Shown here: positions 8,932-20,156 of the stretch, piece after piece
Numbering within the stretch: the stretch's first letter is position 1
Layout of the letters: every line of letters begins with the position of its first letter
Assembly: GCA_005843815.1 (NCBI GenBank)
Contig: SZYA01000046.1
Location: 1 to 58,753, forward strand
Reading direction: 5' to 3'
DNA from: Chlorobium sp.
GTDB taxonomy: Bacteria > Bacteroidota > Chlorobiia > Chlorobiales > Chlorobiaceae
Length of the DNA stretch: 58,753 nucleotides
Position numbers and translations under genes: made by a program
The notes under the pieces: generated by a model
What the model was told of the DNA's origin: nothing
Seen by the model: the letters and a program-made list of their open reading frames with translations, nothing else
The model's database searches: none

Positions 8932-10614
8932 TCAATCAAAAAACGAGAGTTGCTCCTTTTTTGGACTTTTACTTTTTGCACGGAACGCTCTGTACACATT
9001 GATCAATGAATTGGTTGAGCTGTCATGCCCGGAGACGGCTTCACTTCCCTGAATTTCAGGAAAAATCACCTTGGCAAGCTGCTTGCCAAGCTCCACACCC
9101 CACTGATCGAAAGAGTTGATCTCCCAGATAATACCCTGCACAAATACCTTGTGCTCGTAGATCGCAATCAAACTTCCAAGAGTAAAAGGGTTGAGTTCAT
9201 CAAGAAGAATGGTGTTGGTCGGACGATTACCAGGAAAAACCTTGTGAGGTAACAGCGCAGTCAACTCAGAAGCGCTGCAACCAGCAGCCTCAAGCTCCCG
9301 CTGTACCTCCTCTCCGCTTTTGCCCTTCATCAGCGCTTCAGTCTGCGCAAAACAGTTGGCAAGCAGTATATCATGATGCTCTCCCACCGGATTCTGTGTT
9401 TTGAGCGGCACAATAAAATCGGCAGGAATAACCTCCGTACTCTGATGCAGAAGCTGAAAAAATGCGTGTTGAGAGTTTGTGCCAGGCTCACCCCATATCA
9501 CCGGTCCGGTTGCATACCCCACCGCTGCCCCATCACAAGTGACCCGTTTACCATTGCTCTCCATATCAAGCTGCTGAAGATAGGCAGGAAAGCGGTGCAG
9601 ATACTGGTCATAAGGGATAACCGCATGCGACGAGCAGGCAAAAAAATTGTTGTACCAGATGCCAAGCAGCGCCAGAAGAACAGGAATATTACGATCAAGT
9701 GGCTCTTGGCGAAAATGCTCATCCATGGCATAAGCGCCGTCAAGAAGCTCCTGAAAATGATCAAAACCGAGGAAAAGCGCAATTGAAAGACCAATAGAAG
9801 ACCAGAGGGAGTAACGACCTCCAACCCAGTCCCAGAATCGGAACATATTGGCCTCATCAATACCAAACTCAACAACCTTGGCGCGATTGGTTGAAACTGC
9901 CACAAAATGGCGGGCAATATGCGATGCTTCGTGGGCGTGATTCAAAAACCATTCGCGGGCGGTCATGGCATTTGTCAAAGTCTCCTGAGTGGTAAATGTT
10001 TTGGAGGCAATGATAAAAAGGGTGGTTTCAGGATCAAGCTTTTTGAGAGTCTCGCTGACATGGGTGCCATCAATATTTGAAACAAAATGAACCTGGAGCT
10101 GACCGTGTGCAAAGGGGCGGAGCGCTTCGGTCACCATATACGGGCCAAGATCAGAGCCTCCAATACCGATATTGACCACATCAGTCATCCGTTTGCCTGT
10201 AAAGCCCGTCCAGCTCCCTGAAATAACCCGCTCACAACAATCCTTCATCTGGCCAAGCACCTCAGCAATCTCCGCTGAAAGATCGAGCCCATCGACTTGA
10301 AGCTTGTACCCTGGTGGCCTGCGCAATGCCGTATGCAACACCGCCCGTCGTTCAGTGACATTTATCGTCTCGCCCTTAAACATGTCATCACGCTTTTTCT
10401 CCACCCCGGCATGGCGCGCCAGCTCAAGCAGCAACTCCATGGTTCCCGGAGTGATCCTGTTTTTTGAATAATCAAGCAACAAGCCCTTCCATTGCGTTGA
10501 GAAGCGTTCAAAACGCGCCGGATCTTCACAAAACATCTCACTCATCTGCAGAGTCTCAATCTCAAGCTGGTGTGCCTGAAGTTCGCGCCAGACGACGCTT
10601 TTTGACAAATCCAT
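8932..10614 (-). CDS. pgi: glucose-6-phosphate isomerase
   Basis: [30 protein letters not shown], and C-terminal [14 protein letters not shown]. Confidence 0.95.
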   Translation of the reverse strand: MDLSKSVVWRELQAHQLEIETLQMSEMFCEDPARFERFSTQWKGLLLDYSKNRITPGTMELLLELARHAGVEKKRDDMFKGETINVTERRAVLHTALRRPPGYKLQVDGLDLSAEIAEVLGQMKDCCERVISGSWTGFTGKRMTDVVNIGIGGSDLGPYMVTEALRPFAHGQLQVHFVSNIDGTHVSETLKKLDPETTLFIIASKTFTTQETLTNAMTAREWFLNHAHEASHIARHFVAVSTNRAKVVEFGIDEANMFRFWDWVGGRYSLWSSIGLSIALFLGFDHFQELLDGAYAMDEHFRQEPLDRNIPVLLALLGIWYNNFFACSSHAVIPYDQYLHRFPAYLQQLDMESNGKRVTCDGAAVGYATGPVIWGEPGTNSQHAFFQLLHQSTEVIPADFIVPLKTQNPVGEHHDILLANCFAQTEALMKGKSGEEVQRELEAAGCSASELTALLPHKVFPGNRPTNTILLDELNPFTLGSLIAIYEHKVFVQGIIWEINSFDQWGVELGKQLAKVIFPEIQGSEAVSGHDSSTNSLINVYRAFRAKSKSPKKEQLSFFD

Positions 10615-10675
10615 GATATATGTGTTACCTGTTTTACTGTGTTAAGCCTAATATGAGCGGTACAACTGAATAACC

Positions 10676-11083
10676 TCAATAGGGAATATAGCGCAACATC
10701 AAGGTACAACCATGACCATCACACTCAAGAGCAACTATTTCAGCGATGCTTTGGATAATGTAGAGACCCCGACCAGATAATTTGAAAAGATGAAGAGGAG
10801 TGACAGGGCTGGGCTGTTCTTGGGGGTTGAACCCTTTTCCGCAGTCCCTGATGCAAGCCAGCAACGTATTGGCTGTAGCAAGCAGCCTGCACGATACCGT
10901 CAAATCTTCCCGCCCCCCATTACCATGTTTAATGGCATTGACAAAAGCCTCTTTCATACTCAACTGAAGCGCTTCAATAAAAAGAGCACTGTATCGCTCC
11001 CGTTTCGCAAATGTTGCAATAAAACCGCTCAACAGTTCATACTCTGAATATCTACCCGGCAAAATAATATCAGACCGACTCAT
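10676..11083 (-). CDS. HATPase_c ATP-binding protein (RsbW/anti-sigma-factor-like)
   Basis: MKEAFVNAIKHGNGG N-box, DCGKGF G1 box, GRGLYIIQSIAE. Confidence 0.82.
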   Translation of the reverse strand: MSRSDIILPGRYSEYELLSGFIATFAKRERYSALFIEALQLSMKEAFVNAIKHGNGGREDLTVSCRLLATANTLLACIRDCGKGFNPQEQPSPVTPLHLFKLSGRGLYIIQSIAEIVALECDGHGCTLMLRYIPY

Positions 11084-11339
11084 GATACAGACTTCATCCT
11101 CCAGTGAGATTTATAGCATTATTCCCTAATTTACAACGAAACACACACAGAGCAAAGCTCCTTGAAGAAAAACCGGCAAGCGAGACAGACGCATAAAAGT
11201 ATTAAGTAATAGTAGTATTTAGCCTTATTTTTTTATAATTTGGTTATATTATTCCGCGTTTCACGATAATTGAAACAAAATCTTTAATAAAAAAAACAAA
11301 AATTTTGTACATCATCATCCAATACAAAGATTAAACACT

Positions 11340-12047
11340 ATGAAAAAAACAGCAAAACTACTTGCACTCGCTGTTGCACTTATTGCAGGACTCAGTGGCA
11401 CCGCACAAGCAGAGGGATTTAAAACAGGCGCAGATGTTGTCAGCAGCTATGTCTGGAGAGGTGGAGAACTGGGCGATTCACCAGCAATTCAGCCAGCTCT
11501 CTCCTATTCTTTTCCTGGCAGCGGTGTCGTTGTCGGGGCATGGGGCGCCTACGCATTGAGCGATACCATCACAAGCTCAACAACGCCTGGTAAATATCGT
11601 TATCAGGAGATCAACCTCTATGCCACCCTACCGGTTGGCCCCTTCAGCTTTACCATTACTGATTATTACATTCCAGACACAACTGTTACACCAAGTCCCC
11701 GAGCGTTTGATTTCAGCAACCAGGGCGCAAACGTTATTGAACTCAGTGTCGGCTACGCAGTAGACAACCTCAGCCTGCTGGCCGCAATTAATGTTGCTGG
11801 AGTTGAATCTGGTGGCGCCAAAAATGCCAAATACTGTGAAGCCACCTATAAGTTTTATGAAAAAGATGGCTACACGGCAAAAGGGGTTGTTGGTCTGGGT
11901 AATGAAGATTACTACGGCGACAAGGAGGGCAACAATATAGCTCTCGTCAACACTGGCATATCGGTTTCAAAAGATCGCTATACCACATCATACATCTACA
12001 ATCCTGACACAGAAAAATCAACCCTTCTCTTTATGGCATCGTTCTGA
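11340..12047 (+). CDS. putative outer-membrane porin-like protein
   Basis: Signal peptide MKKTAKLLALAVALIAGLSGTAQA, alternating hydrophobic strands, C-terminal Phe. Confidence 0.6.
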   Translation: MKKTAKLLALAVALIAGLSGTAQAEGFKTGADVVSSYVWRGGELGDSPAIQPALSYSFPGSGVVVGAWGAYALSDTITSSTTPGKYRYQEINLYATLPVGPFSFTITDYYIPDTTVTPSPRAFDFSNQGANVIELSVGYAVDNLSLLAAINVAGVESGGAKNAKYCEATYKFYEKDGYTAKGVVGLGNEDYYGDKEGNNIALVNTGISVSKDRYTTSYIYNPDTEKSTLLFMASF

Positions 12048-12124
12048 AGTATCAGGTAAAATCTGTCAGGTTTTTTGCATCCGTGAACCCCGCACTCCAG
12101 CTCTGCATTGTTTTCTTTTTTTCT

Positions 12125-12142
12125 GCCGAGCTGGAGCTCGGC
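12125..12142. repeat. small GC-rich palindrome in convergent intergenic gap
   Basis: GCCGAGCT-GG-AGCTCGGC. Confidence 0.5.
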
Positions 12143-12203
12143 GATCCCTGGTAGGTACATCCTCACCAAATCACTTCAGAACCAACAGAGAGATACTCGG
12201 GGC

Positions 12204-13337
12204 CTATAGATCAGCCTCGTAAATAACATACTCTTTGTAGGGAATCCCGCCAATCACCTTTGCCAGCTTGCTCATTGGCTCATTAGCCTTCAGCACCCAG
12301 CTCATCTCACTCGCCTGAATGCCGTGTTTACCACCATAATCAGCAACCTCGGCATTCATGATACTATCGACACCTTTGTTGCGATACTCGGGCAAAACAC
12401 CCATCACGATGGTACGCACCATGGTGATGTTGCGACTGTACCAGAGATATTTGAGAAGCCCAAGAGGCGAAAAAGGGTTGCCATTGACATGCTTGAGAGC
12501 CTGATTAACATCGGGTAGCGAGAGTGAAAAACCGACCGTACGCTTGTTACGATCTTCGACAAAGAAAATGTAATTTGGATTTGCAATGGGCTTGAGACTT
12601 TTTCCAAGAAAGTTGAACTCCTTGTCGGTCATGGGCACAAAACCCCAGTTTTTCTCCCACGCCCTGTTATAGATCTCCCGCATACGGCCAACCTCCCCGT
12701 CAAAATCCTTCATGTTCATGGTACGGATCGTCAACCCTTCCCGCTTCTTAACATGCTCTGCTATACGGCGCAGACGATCAATATCAATACTCTCCTGATC
12801 GATATACCAGGCAAGCAGCTCCTGACCGATGTGATGTCCACTCTTCAGAACAAGGTCGTTATAATAGGGAGGATTGTACAGCATGAGAAAAACCGGCGGG
12901 CTATCATATCCTCTGGTCAACATGCCACACTGGTCGTTCATGGATGGACTGACCGGTCCACGCATAGCGGTAAGTCCCTTTTTTTTCAGCCATCCGCTTG
13001 CCGCTTCAAAAAGAGCATGAGCAACCTGCTGATCATTGATACACTCAAAAAAGCCCCAGAACCCAACCTTGTCTTCATGCACCTGGTTATGGCGACGGTT
13101 CTCGACAGCCGCAATAGTCCCAGCCATAACACCATCTTTCCATGCAGTAAACATTGCCAGATCAGCATGTTCGTACAGGGGAAACAGCTCCGTATCAAGT
13201 GTTTTCATGTAATCGTCAATAACCGGCGGAACCCAGTGTTTATTGAGTTCAGGATCTTTGCGGTAGATCTGCCACGCAAAGATTATAAACTCTCTCTTCT
13301 CTTTTTTATTGCGGACTTGCCGTATCTCTATTGCCAT
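12204..13337 (-). CDS. GNAT-like acyltransferase family protein
   Basis: MAIEIRQVRNKKEKREFIIFAWQIYRKDPELNKHWVPP... and VRTIVMGVLPEYRNKGVDSIM acyl-CoA-binding-like segment. Confidence 0.7.
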   Translation of the reverse strand: MAIEIRQVRNKKEKREFIIFAWQIYRKDPELNKHWVPPVIDDYMKTLDTELFPLYEHADLAMFTAWKDGVMAGTIAAVENRRHNQVHEDKVGFWGFFECINDQQVAHALFEAASGWLKKKGLTAMRGPVSPSMNDQCGMLTRGYDSPPVFLMLYNPPYYNDLVLKSGHHIGQELLAWYIDQESIDIDRLRRIAEHVKKREGLTIRTMNMKDFDGEVGRMREIYNRAWEKNWGFVPMTDKEFNFLGKSLKPIANPNYIFFVEDRNKRTVGFSLSLPDVNQALKHVNGNPFSPLGLLKYLWYSRNITMVRTIVMGVLPEYRNKGVDSIMNAEVADYGGKHGIQASEMSWVLKANEPMSKLAKVIGGIPYKEYVIYEADL

Positions 13338-13347
13338 ACTCTCCCCT

Positions 13348-14400
13348 TCAAATGACCAGATTATGCATAAGCGCCGCCCCTGCCCGAAGCATACCTTCAG
13401 TCTCCTCCCAGGCCAGACACTCATCGGTGATCGAGACACCGTACATCAGCTTATCAGGATCTTCAGGAAATGGCTGGTTTCCACTATAGAGATTACTCTC
13501 TATCATAACACCGACAACACTTTTGTTGCCAGCCTCTTTCTGTTTCAAAACATGTTCCCATACAGTCAACTGTCGTTCATGTTTTTTCCCCGAATTGGCA
13601 TGACTGCAATCAACAAGCAACGATTGCTGCAGACCGGCCTTGCCAAGCAACGACTCCGCAGCAGCAATACTCTCCTCATCATAATTGGGATGCTGGCCTC
13701 CACGCAGCACAAGATGGCCAAACGGATTGCCCTTTGTGGTAATAACACTGCTGCACCCATCCTGGTCGATACCAAGAAAACTATGCGGATGCATGGCAGA
13801 ACGAATCGCATCAACTGCCACACCAAGCCGACCATCAGTCGAATTCTTGAACCCGACAGGCATCGAAAGACCACTGGCCATCTGGCGGTGCGTCTGTGAC
13901 TCAATCGTCCGTGCGCCAATTGCTGCCCAGCTCACCACATCGGCCACATACTGGGGCGATATCGGATCAAGAAATTCAGTTGCTGCCGGGAGACCCATCT
14001 CATTGATCTCGATGAGAAGCTTGCGCGCATGAAAAAGTCCGTGTTCAATATCGTAGGTATCATCCAGATGGGGATCGTTGATGAACCCTTTCCATCCGAC
14101 AGTGGTACGGGGCTTTTCAAAATAGACCCTCATCATGATACAGAGTTCATGCTGAAGCTCCTTGCGCAACAAGGCAAGTCTTTCGGCGTACTCACGAGCC
14201 GAATCCACATCATGGATAGAGCAGGGCCCCACAATCACCAGCAACCGACTATCCTTGCCGGTTAAAATATGTTCAACCTCACGACGCCCGACCGTTACCG
14301 TAGCGGCTACCTGTTCATCCACCGGCAGCAACGCCTTGAGCGCTCCTGGTGAAGGAAGTCGAATAATTCGTGAAACTCTTAAATCATGTAACTGTTCCAT
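13348..14400 (-). CDS. 3-deoxy-7-phosphoheptulonate synthase (class I DAHP synthase)
   Basis: [62 protein letters not shown]. Confidence 0.95.
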   Translation of the reverse strand: MEQLHDLRVSRIIRLPSPGALKALLPVDEQVAATVTVGRREVEHILTGKDSRLLVIVGPCSIHDVDSAREYAERLALLRKELQHELCIMMRVYFEKPRTTVGWKGFINDPHLDDTYDIEHGLFHARKLLIEINEMGLPAATEFLDPISPQYVADVVSWAAIGARTIESQTHRQMASGLSMPVGFKNSTDGRLGVAVDAIRSAMHPHSFLGIDQDGCSSVITTKGNPFGHLVLRGGQHPNYDEESIAAAESLLGKAGLQQSLLVDCSHANSGKKHERQLTVWEHVLKQKEAGNKSVVGVMIESNLYSGNQPFPEDPDKLMYGVSITDECLAWEETEGMLRAGAALMHNLVI

Positions 14401-14618
14401 CCGTTTTACACCTATAATAACATCAATAATAATATCACTAAAATTACAGTATGCAAGATAAAAAAAACCACCAGATATAATAGAGTGCAGTACCCATACC
14501 ACACCATCTCTGGAAACAGGATAAACTCTTTCAAAAGAGCATTGAGCCGCAAAATTTCTTTATATTGGAGCACTGACAACAAAATTGAAGGCAATTCAAA
14601 TCATCTATACGTAGAAAT

Positions 14619-16199
14619 ATGAAGATACTGATCACTGACGGTATTGACCCCCAATGCGCTCAAATCCTCACGCAAAACGGTTTTGACGTAACCGAACGAC
14701 CAAAAATTAGCAAGGAAGAGCTTAAAGAGATTATAGGGAACTTTGACAAGCTCATCGTCAGAAGCGCAACCAAGGTTACCGCTGAAATTCTGGAGTGTGG
14801 AACCAAACTCAATCTGATAGGAAGAGCTGGAGCTGGAGTTGACAACATTGATATTGAAGCAGCAACCCGCAAAGGGGTTATTGTGATGAATACCCCGGGA
14901 GGGAATACCGTTTCCGCCGCAGAACACACCTGTGCCATGATGCTCGCTGCCGCACGCCACATTCCGCAGGCAACAGCAGACCTGAAGCAGGGTCACTGGA
15001 ACAAAACAAAATTCAGCGGAGTAGAGCTTGAGGGTAAAACACTCTCTATCATCGGTCTTGGAAAAATCGGACGTGAAGTTGCCTCCAGGATGCAGGCATT
15101 CGGCATGAAAACTATCGCCTACGACCCGATGATTCCCGACGAATATGCCGCGCAGCTCAATATTGATCTCCTTCCCCTGCATGAGAATTTTATCCATGCC
15201 GACTTCATCACTATCCACTCATCACTCAACGAATCAACCCGCAATCTCATTGCCAAAGATACGTTTGAACTGATGAAAGAGGGTGTGATCATCGTCAATT
15301 GTGCCAGAGGGGGGATCATTAACGAAGCCGACCTTGCTGAAGCCATTATATCAGGCAAAGTGGCCGCAGTAGCGCTTGATGTTTTTGAAAAAGAGCCCAT
15401 CGACCCCGACAATCCGCTGCTGAAACTTGAGCAGGTGATTGCCACGCCGCATATCGCCGCATCGACTGCTGAAGCACAGCAAAAGGTGGCCATTCAGATT
15501 GCTGAACAGATCGTCGGATGGAAACGGACCGGAAAACTTGAAGGAGCCGTCAACGCATCAGCCGTCGAACTGGCACAGGTTCCCGGCGTACAATCGTATC
15601 TCAACCTGGCCGAAAAACTCGGTGCAACACTCGCTCAGATGACACCGGTTAATGCCCGGAAGATGACTGTAAGAACCTCCGGTGAATTTCTCCACAAATT
15701 CAATGAGGTAATCACCGCTGCTGCCCTGAAAGGGTTTCTTGACATCAGGCAGTCGAAAGATACCAACTACATCAACGCATTCACCATGGCCCGAGAGTGC
15801 GGTATCAGCCTGAACCAGAAGTTTGAAAAGGAAAACCTCGACTACACCAACCTTATCCGCATAGAGCTCGAAAACGAGACCACAAAACGGATGATCGGCG
15901 GGACAGTCTTTGGCGACAAAGAGGTTCGCATTGTGATGATCGACCAGTTTCTTGTTGAGTTCAAGCCAGAAGGCAATATTATCATCTACAACAATGCCGA
16001 CAAACCCGGTGTCATCGCCAATGTCACCCAACTGCTGCTTCAGCACAATCTGAATGTTGCTTATGTAGCCCTCTCAAGAGATGAAGATAAAAAGGTTGCC
16101 ATGACCGCCATTGTTGTCGATGGCGATGTTACCCCCAAACTGCTTGAGGAGATAAGAGGTGTTAATGGCGTTGAGGTCGCCCACCTTGTATCACTCTGA
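14619..16199 (+). CDS. serA: D-3-phosphoglycerate dehydrogenase
   Basis: GRAGAGVDNID, GLGKIGREVA, NCARGGIINEADL, C-terminal ACT domain; 526 aa. Confidence 0.95.
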   Translation: MKILITDGIDPQCAQILTQNGFDVTERPKISKEELKEIIGNFDKLIVRSATKVTAEILECGTKLNLIGRAGAGVDNIDIEAATRKGVIVMNTPGGNTVSAAEHTCAMMLAAARHIPQATADLKQGHWNKTKFSGVELEGKTLSIIGLGKIGREVASRMQAFGMKTIAYDPMIPDEYAAQLNIDLLPLHENFIHADFITIHSSLNESTRNLIAKDTFELMKEGVIIVNCARGGIINEADLAEAIISGKVAAVALDVFEKEPIDPDNPLLKLEQVIATPHIAASTAEAQQKVAIQIAEQIVGWKRTGKLEGAVNASAVELAQVPGVQSYLNLAEKLGATLAQMTPVNARKMTVRTSGEFLHKFNEVITAAALKGFLDIRQSKDTNYINAFTMARECGISLNQKFEKENLDYTNLIRIELENETTKRMIGGTVFGDKEVRIVMIDQFLVEFKPEGNIIIYNNADKPGVIANVTQLLLQHNLNVAYVALSRDEDKKVAMTAIVVDGDVTPKLLEEIRGVNGVEVAHLVSL

Positions 16200-16229
16200 A
16201 ATCACTTTGAGCCTTCGCGACATAGTTAC

Positions 16230-16262
16230 AAAAAAAACCTGCCCGAAAAGGCAGGTTTTTTT
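16230..16262. terminator. bidirectional rho-independent terminator
   Basis: AAAAAACCTGCC-CGAAAA-GGCAGGTTTTTT between convergent serA and the ArsA gene. Confidence 0.88.
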
Positions 16263-16303
16263 TGTGCATCGTGCACCTTTGTGCATCATATCTGGCAAAC
16301 AGG

Positions 16304-17494
16304 TTACCTGGCAGCTTTTTCAAAATCAATGCTGAGCCACTTGTCTTCGTAGGATGCACCGGTGGACTCCATGCCTGCAAGGAAAATTGGCAGGACCACA
16401 ATCTTCTGATAATCACCGATACGAATAGTGAGGTCATCACCAAGCTTGAGAATTTTTGGTTCAAGCCCCATATTCTCCATAAACGGCAATCTCACGCGCA
16501 CCTTGTAGTGCCCTTCAGAGACCTTTGAAATATCAATCGGGTTCTCGGTAAAGAAGACATCAAGCGGATTCTTCTCTTCATACACCTTCTCACCCACCCG
16601 GCGAAGCATGGCCAACCCCACAACCTCATCATCAAACAGCGGCACTTCAGCAATCGGAATAGGCGCAAAAGCCTCCTCAATCTGCTCAATATACTTCTGC
16701 TGAATAGCACGCCATTTCTGGAAGTAAGGATCAGGACTCTGATCGGGCATGACGCGGTTAATAGTAATACGATCAACCGTAATGCCGTACAGGTTAAGAT
16801 AGGTCAAGGCTCGCATCGACTCCTTGATAACCATCTTTTCAGGGTTCATGACAAGGCGCATCGTTGTTTTGGAGCCATCAGCAAGCAGATCAATAATACC
16901 TTCGGTTGAAGAGAAGAGGTTGTCAACCTTTTCGTAGACCTCTACAGGAGCTACAAAATCGTTTATCTTGTTGACTTTCTTGGCAAGAGGCCTGATCACC
17001 GGCTTCACCATGAACTTCTCAACATTACGAATCATCTTGATAAACCATCCGAATGTTTCAGGCAGCGAGAGGAGACGAAGTGTTTCGCCGGTAGGCGCAC
17101 AGTCTACAACAAGAAGGTCGTATTCATTCTGTTCATTATAACGCTTGATATAGGAGAGCGAAAAGAGCTCCTCCATTCCAGGCAGCACACCCATCTCTTC
17201 AGCATAAACACCTTCAATACCACGGGCCGCCATCAAGTGAGCAAAGTGCTCTCTGACAACATCCCAGTTCAGATTGAGATCACCGAAAACGCTCACCTCC
17301 TGACCCCAAAGATTTTCACAAATTTTGACAGGCGAAGGCCCTAACTTGACATCAAGCGAGTCACCCAGACTGTGTGCCGGATCGGTAGACATAATCAGTG
17401 TCTTGTACCCCATATCCGCTGCCCTCAGCGCCGTTGCTGCAGCAATTGAGGTTTTACCAACGCCTCCCTTTCCGGTAAAAATGATATTACGCAT
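16304..17494 (-). CDS. ArsA-family anion-transporting ATPase
   Basis: [23 protein letters not shown] deviant Walker [15 protein letters not shown]-terminal HSP20-like tail. Confidence 0.9.
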   Translation of the reverse strand: MRNIIFTGKGGVGKTSIAAATALRAADMGYKTLIMSTDPAHSLGDSLDVKLGPSPVKICENLWGQEVSVFGDLNLNWDVVREHFAHLMAARGIEGVYAEEMGVLPGMEELFSLSYIKRYNEQNEYDLLVVDCAPTGETLRLLSLPETFGWFIKMIRNVEKFMVKPVIRPLAKKVNKINDFVAPVEVYEKVDNLFSSTEGIIDLLADGSKTTMRLVMNPEKMVIKESMRALTYLNLYGITVDRITINRVMPDQSPDPYFQKWRAIQQKYIEQIEEAFAPIPIAEVPLFDDEVVGLAMLRRVGEKVYEEKNPLDVFFTENPIDISKVSEGHYKVRVRLPFMENMGLEPKILKLGDDLTIRIGDYQKIVVLPIFLAGMESTGASYEDKWLSIDFEKAAR

Positions 17495-17627
17495 ACGTTT
17501 TAATGATTGCTCATTTAAAAAATTATTGAATGAAAGCGGTTTGTGCCAGCAAAGATAATAATAATATCCTTTATTTGAACATGAAAACAATTCATATCAG
17601 CACCCCGCAGCTCAACCTTCGTTGCCA

Positions 17628-19271
17628 TTACCGCTGCCGTTTCCTCGACGAACGAGCACTTTTTGCCTTGGACACCTTTGATTTTTGAGCCTTGGATAGC
17701 CTCTTTGATACGATACGTTCCTGTTTCACGCTCACCATTTTCTCAACCTTGAGACGAGTACCAACAGCAAGAGTTCTCTTTCGACCCAAACGATTCAACT
17801 CTGAGAGACGTTCAACACTCATTCCATATTTTTCAGCAACAGAGGCAAGAGTCTCCCTTTTTTTCACCCTGTAAAGCTGTATCGCCCTGGTCTGAAACTC
17901 AGCACTGGAGTTGGACGCAGATGCGCTAAAAACAATCAGCTTCTGGCCGGGAGTAACATCAGCATCCTTCAGCTTGTTCCAGGCGATAAGCTGACTGATA
18001 TAGATGCGGTACAATCTGGCAATGGAGCCAAGAGTCTCGCCCGCCTCTACAATATGTACCTTCTCCGTTTTACCATCAGCCCCCTGCAGAGTCGAACCAA
18101 CCTGAAGACTCCTTGCACGGGCAAGAAGCTCATCGCGTTCAAGGGTTTTTGCTGACTTCCATGCATAAATTTCCCCTTCCCGCTTCTGAAATGGAACCGT
18201 ATACTTTTTAGGAAGTCTGAGAATATTCGGGGCACCGACTGCGGCAGGAATAATGCCAAGTTTGTACTGCGGATTAAGAAACTGAAGATCAGCCGCAGGC
18301 ACCCCTATGGTCTCGGAAATCTGCTCAAACGATACAAGGCGGGAGGTACGCAGTGTATCGACATCCTGATAAAGATAGCCGGGCTCAACAGGTCGAATAT
18401 TATGCTCACTGTAATAAGTCATGATATAGTTTACCGCTATAAAGGCGGGAACATATCCCCTGGTTTCGGCTGGAAGGTAATCCAGTATGGCCCAGTAATC
18501 CTTTACCCCGCCTGCTTTCCTGATTGCTTTATTGACATTGCCGGGACCACAATTATAGGCAGCAAGGGCAAGAAGCCAGTCTCCATAAATAGTGTGAAGA
18601 TCTCTCAGATGCTTGCTTGCGGCTACGGTTGCCTTATAGGGATCGTACCGATCCTCAATAAACGATGTAGACTCCAGGCCATACATCTTGCCCGTGCCGT
18701 ACATGAACTGCCACAACCCTTTTGCTCCTGCCGAAGAGACTGCCGCAGGGTTAAGGGCTGACTCAACAATAGCCAGATACTTCATCTCAAGAGGAACATT
18801 TGCCCCATCAAGCTGCTCCTCAAAAAGAGGGAAGTAGAGTCTCGACAATCCAAGAATTTTCGCCGTCATGCTTCTCCGTTCAACGGCATAGGCCCTGATA
18901 AATCCCTTGACCTGGGCGTTGTAAACAAAACGAATTGGCGTCCTGGTATTCAGCGTAGCAATTCTTGCCGCGTAGGTGGAATCGTTATACTGTGGCACAA
19001 AATTGACCGGAAATCCAAATTTGTTTACCTCTTTTGATGGCCCGGAGAAGTGTTCATCCTTAAAATAGGTTGCATTGACCAGGCTGTCAAGCATATCGGA
19101 GACCGCTGACTGGCTGACCAAACCTTTATCGACAGGCAGAACCGGCTGCTCAACAGCAGAGAGCGGTAAAGCCAACAACAGGAAAAAAAGCGCTGCAGCC
19201 AACACTCTGAACGTCCTGCATAAAAGTATGATTTTCACAAGCCGCAGTTTGATTAGAGAATTGCTTAACAT
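17628..19271 (-). CDS. membrane-bound lytic transglycosylase (MltD-like) with LysM repeats
   Basis: [33 protein letters not shown] motif; two LysM domains ([36 protein letters not shown]); Lys/Arg-rich tail. Confidence 0.9.
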   Translation of the reverse strand: MLSNSLIKLRLVKIILLCRTFRVLAAALFFLLLALPLSAVEQPVLPVDKGLVSQSAVSDMLDSLVNATYFKDEHFSGPSKEVNKFGFPVNFVPQYNDSTYAARIATLNTRTPIRFVYNAQVKGFIRAYAVERRSMTAKILGLSRLYFPLFEEQLDGANVPLEMKYLAIVESALNPAAVSSAGAKGLWQFMYGTGKMYGLESTSFIEDRYDPYKATVAASKHLRDLHTIYGDWLLALAAYNCGPGNVNKAIRKAGGVKDYWAILDYLPAETRGYVPAFIAVNYIMTYYSEHNIRPVEPGYLYQDVDTLRTSRLVSFEQISETIGVPAADLQFLNPQYKLGIIPAAVGAPNILRLPKKYTVPFQKREGEIYAWKSAKTLERDELLARARSLQVGSTLQGADGKTEKVHIVEAGETLGSIARLYRIYISQLIAWNKLKDADVTPGQKLIVFSASASNSSAEFQTRAIQLYRVKKRETLASVAEKYGMSVERLSELNRLGRKRTLAVGTRLKVEKMVSVKQERIVSKRLSKAQKSKVSKAKSARSSRKRQR

Positions 19272-19315
19272 AAAAACAGTTCGAGACTATTACAATAACC
19301 ATTTACTATTATGGG

Positions 19316-20047
19316 TCAGTATCTCGCCTCCCAGAGAAAAAGACCGGCAGGAGGCGCTGGATTTAATTGAAAAGTCACCACACCGGTTTCCAGCATCCGG
19401 GTAAACTCGTCAACCGAGAGCAGACCCTTGCCCGCGCTTGTCATCGCATCCACAAGATAGCGCACCATACTTCTCAAAAACCGGTTCGCCGAAATTTGAA
19501 AAACCAGAAACCGATGATCACGATACCATTTGCAATCATGCACATGGCAGATTCTGCCCGGATTATCACGATCTTCCTTTGAAAAGGCGGTGAAATCACG
19601 AACGCCCTCAATCAATGCCGCAATCTGGAGCATAACGGCAACATCAAGCTGACCATAGGAACAGCCCGCAAAGCGACCATAAATGGCTGAGGGCTTTTCG
19701 ATCATAAAATAGCGATATTGCCTCTCTTTCGCACTATGCCGGGCATGAAAATCCATAGAGACCTCAAGGGGATTGGTCACTCGAATCGTTGCAGGCAAAA
19801 GGGAGTTCAGCGAATGCACCATTCTCGACGGTTCCATTGAGGAGTGCGTCACAAAGTTAGCCGTCTGCTCCCGGGCATGAACCCCTTTATCAGTTCTGCC
19901 AGCAGCAGCAAGAGAGACGGGCTCCTGCAGAATCATCCGAAGCGCCGCCTCAATCTCCCCCTGCACCGTCATAATCCCGCGGGACTGCCTCTGCCACCCG
20001 GCAAAGGAGGAACCATCATATTCAACCGTCATCCTGATATTTTTCAT
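19316..20047 (-). CDS. truA: tRNA pseudouridine synthase A
   Basis: EYDGSSFAGWQRQ, AAGRTDKGVHA catalytic Asp motif, NRFLRSMVRYLV. Confidence 0.95.
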   Translation of the reverse strand: MKNIRMTVEYDGSSFAGWQRQSRGIMTVQGEIEAALRMILQEPVSLAAAGRTDKGVHAREQTANFVTHSSMEPSRMVHSLNSLLPATIRVTNPLEVSMDFHARHSAKERQYRYFMIEKPSAIYGRFAGCSYGQLDVAVMLQIAALIEGVRDFTAFSKEDRDNPGRICHVHDCKWYRDHRFLVFQISANRFLRSMVRYLVDAMTSAGKGLLSVDEFTRMLETGVVTFQLNPAPPAGLFLWEARY

Positions 20048-20156
20048 CGGGCGGAGGTTATTCGTTTCACAGAGTCACCTCTAATTTAGTACATTCCATT
20101 CTGAAAAAGGTTATCATTTTTCCAGCATTGCTCATCCAGAAAAACAGAGTATCACA

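Noticed and set aside
12125-12142. GC-rich palindrome as terminator between the porin-like and GNAT-like genes
   Set aside because: No T-run on the appropriate side for either gene; kept only as a low-confidence repeat.
14601-15218. 205-aa minus-strand ORF overlapping serA
   Set aside because: Fully antisense to conserved serA motifs; no independent domain evidence.
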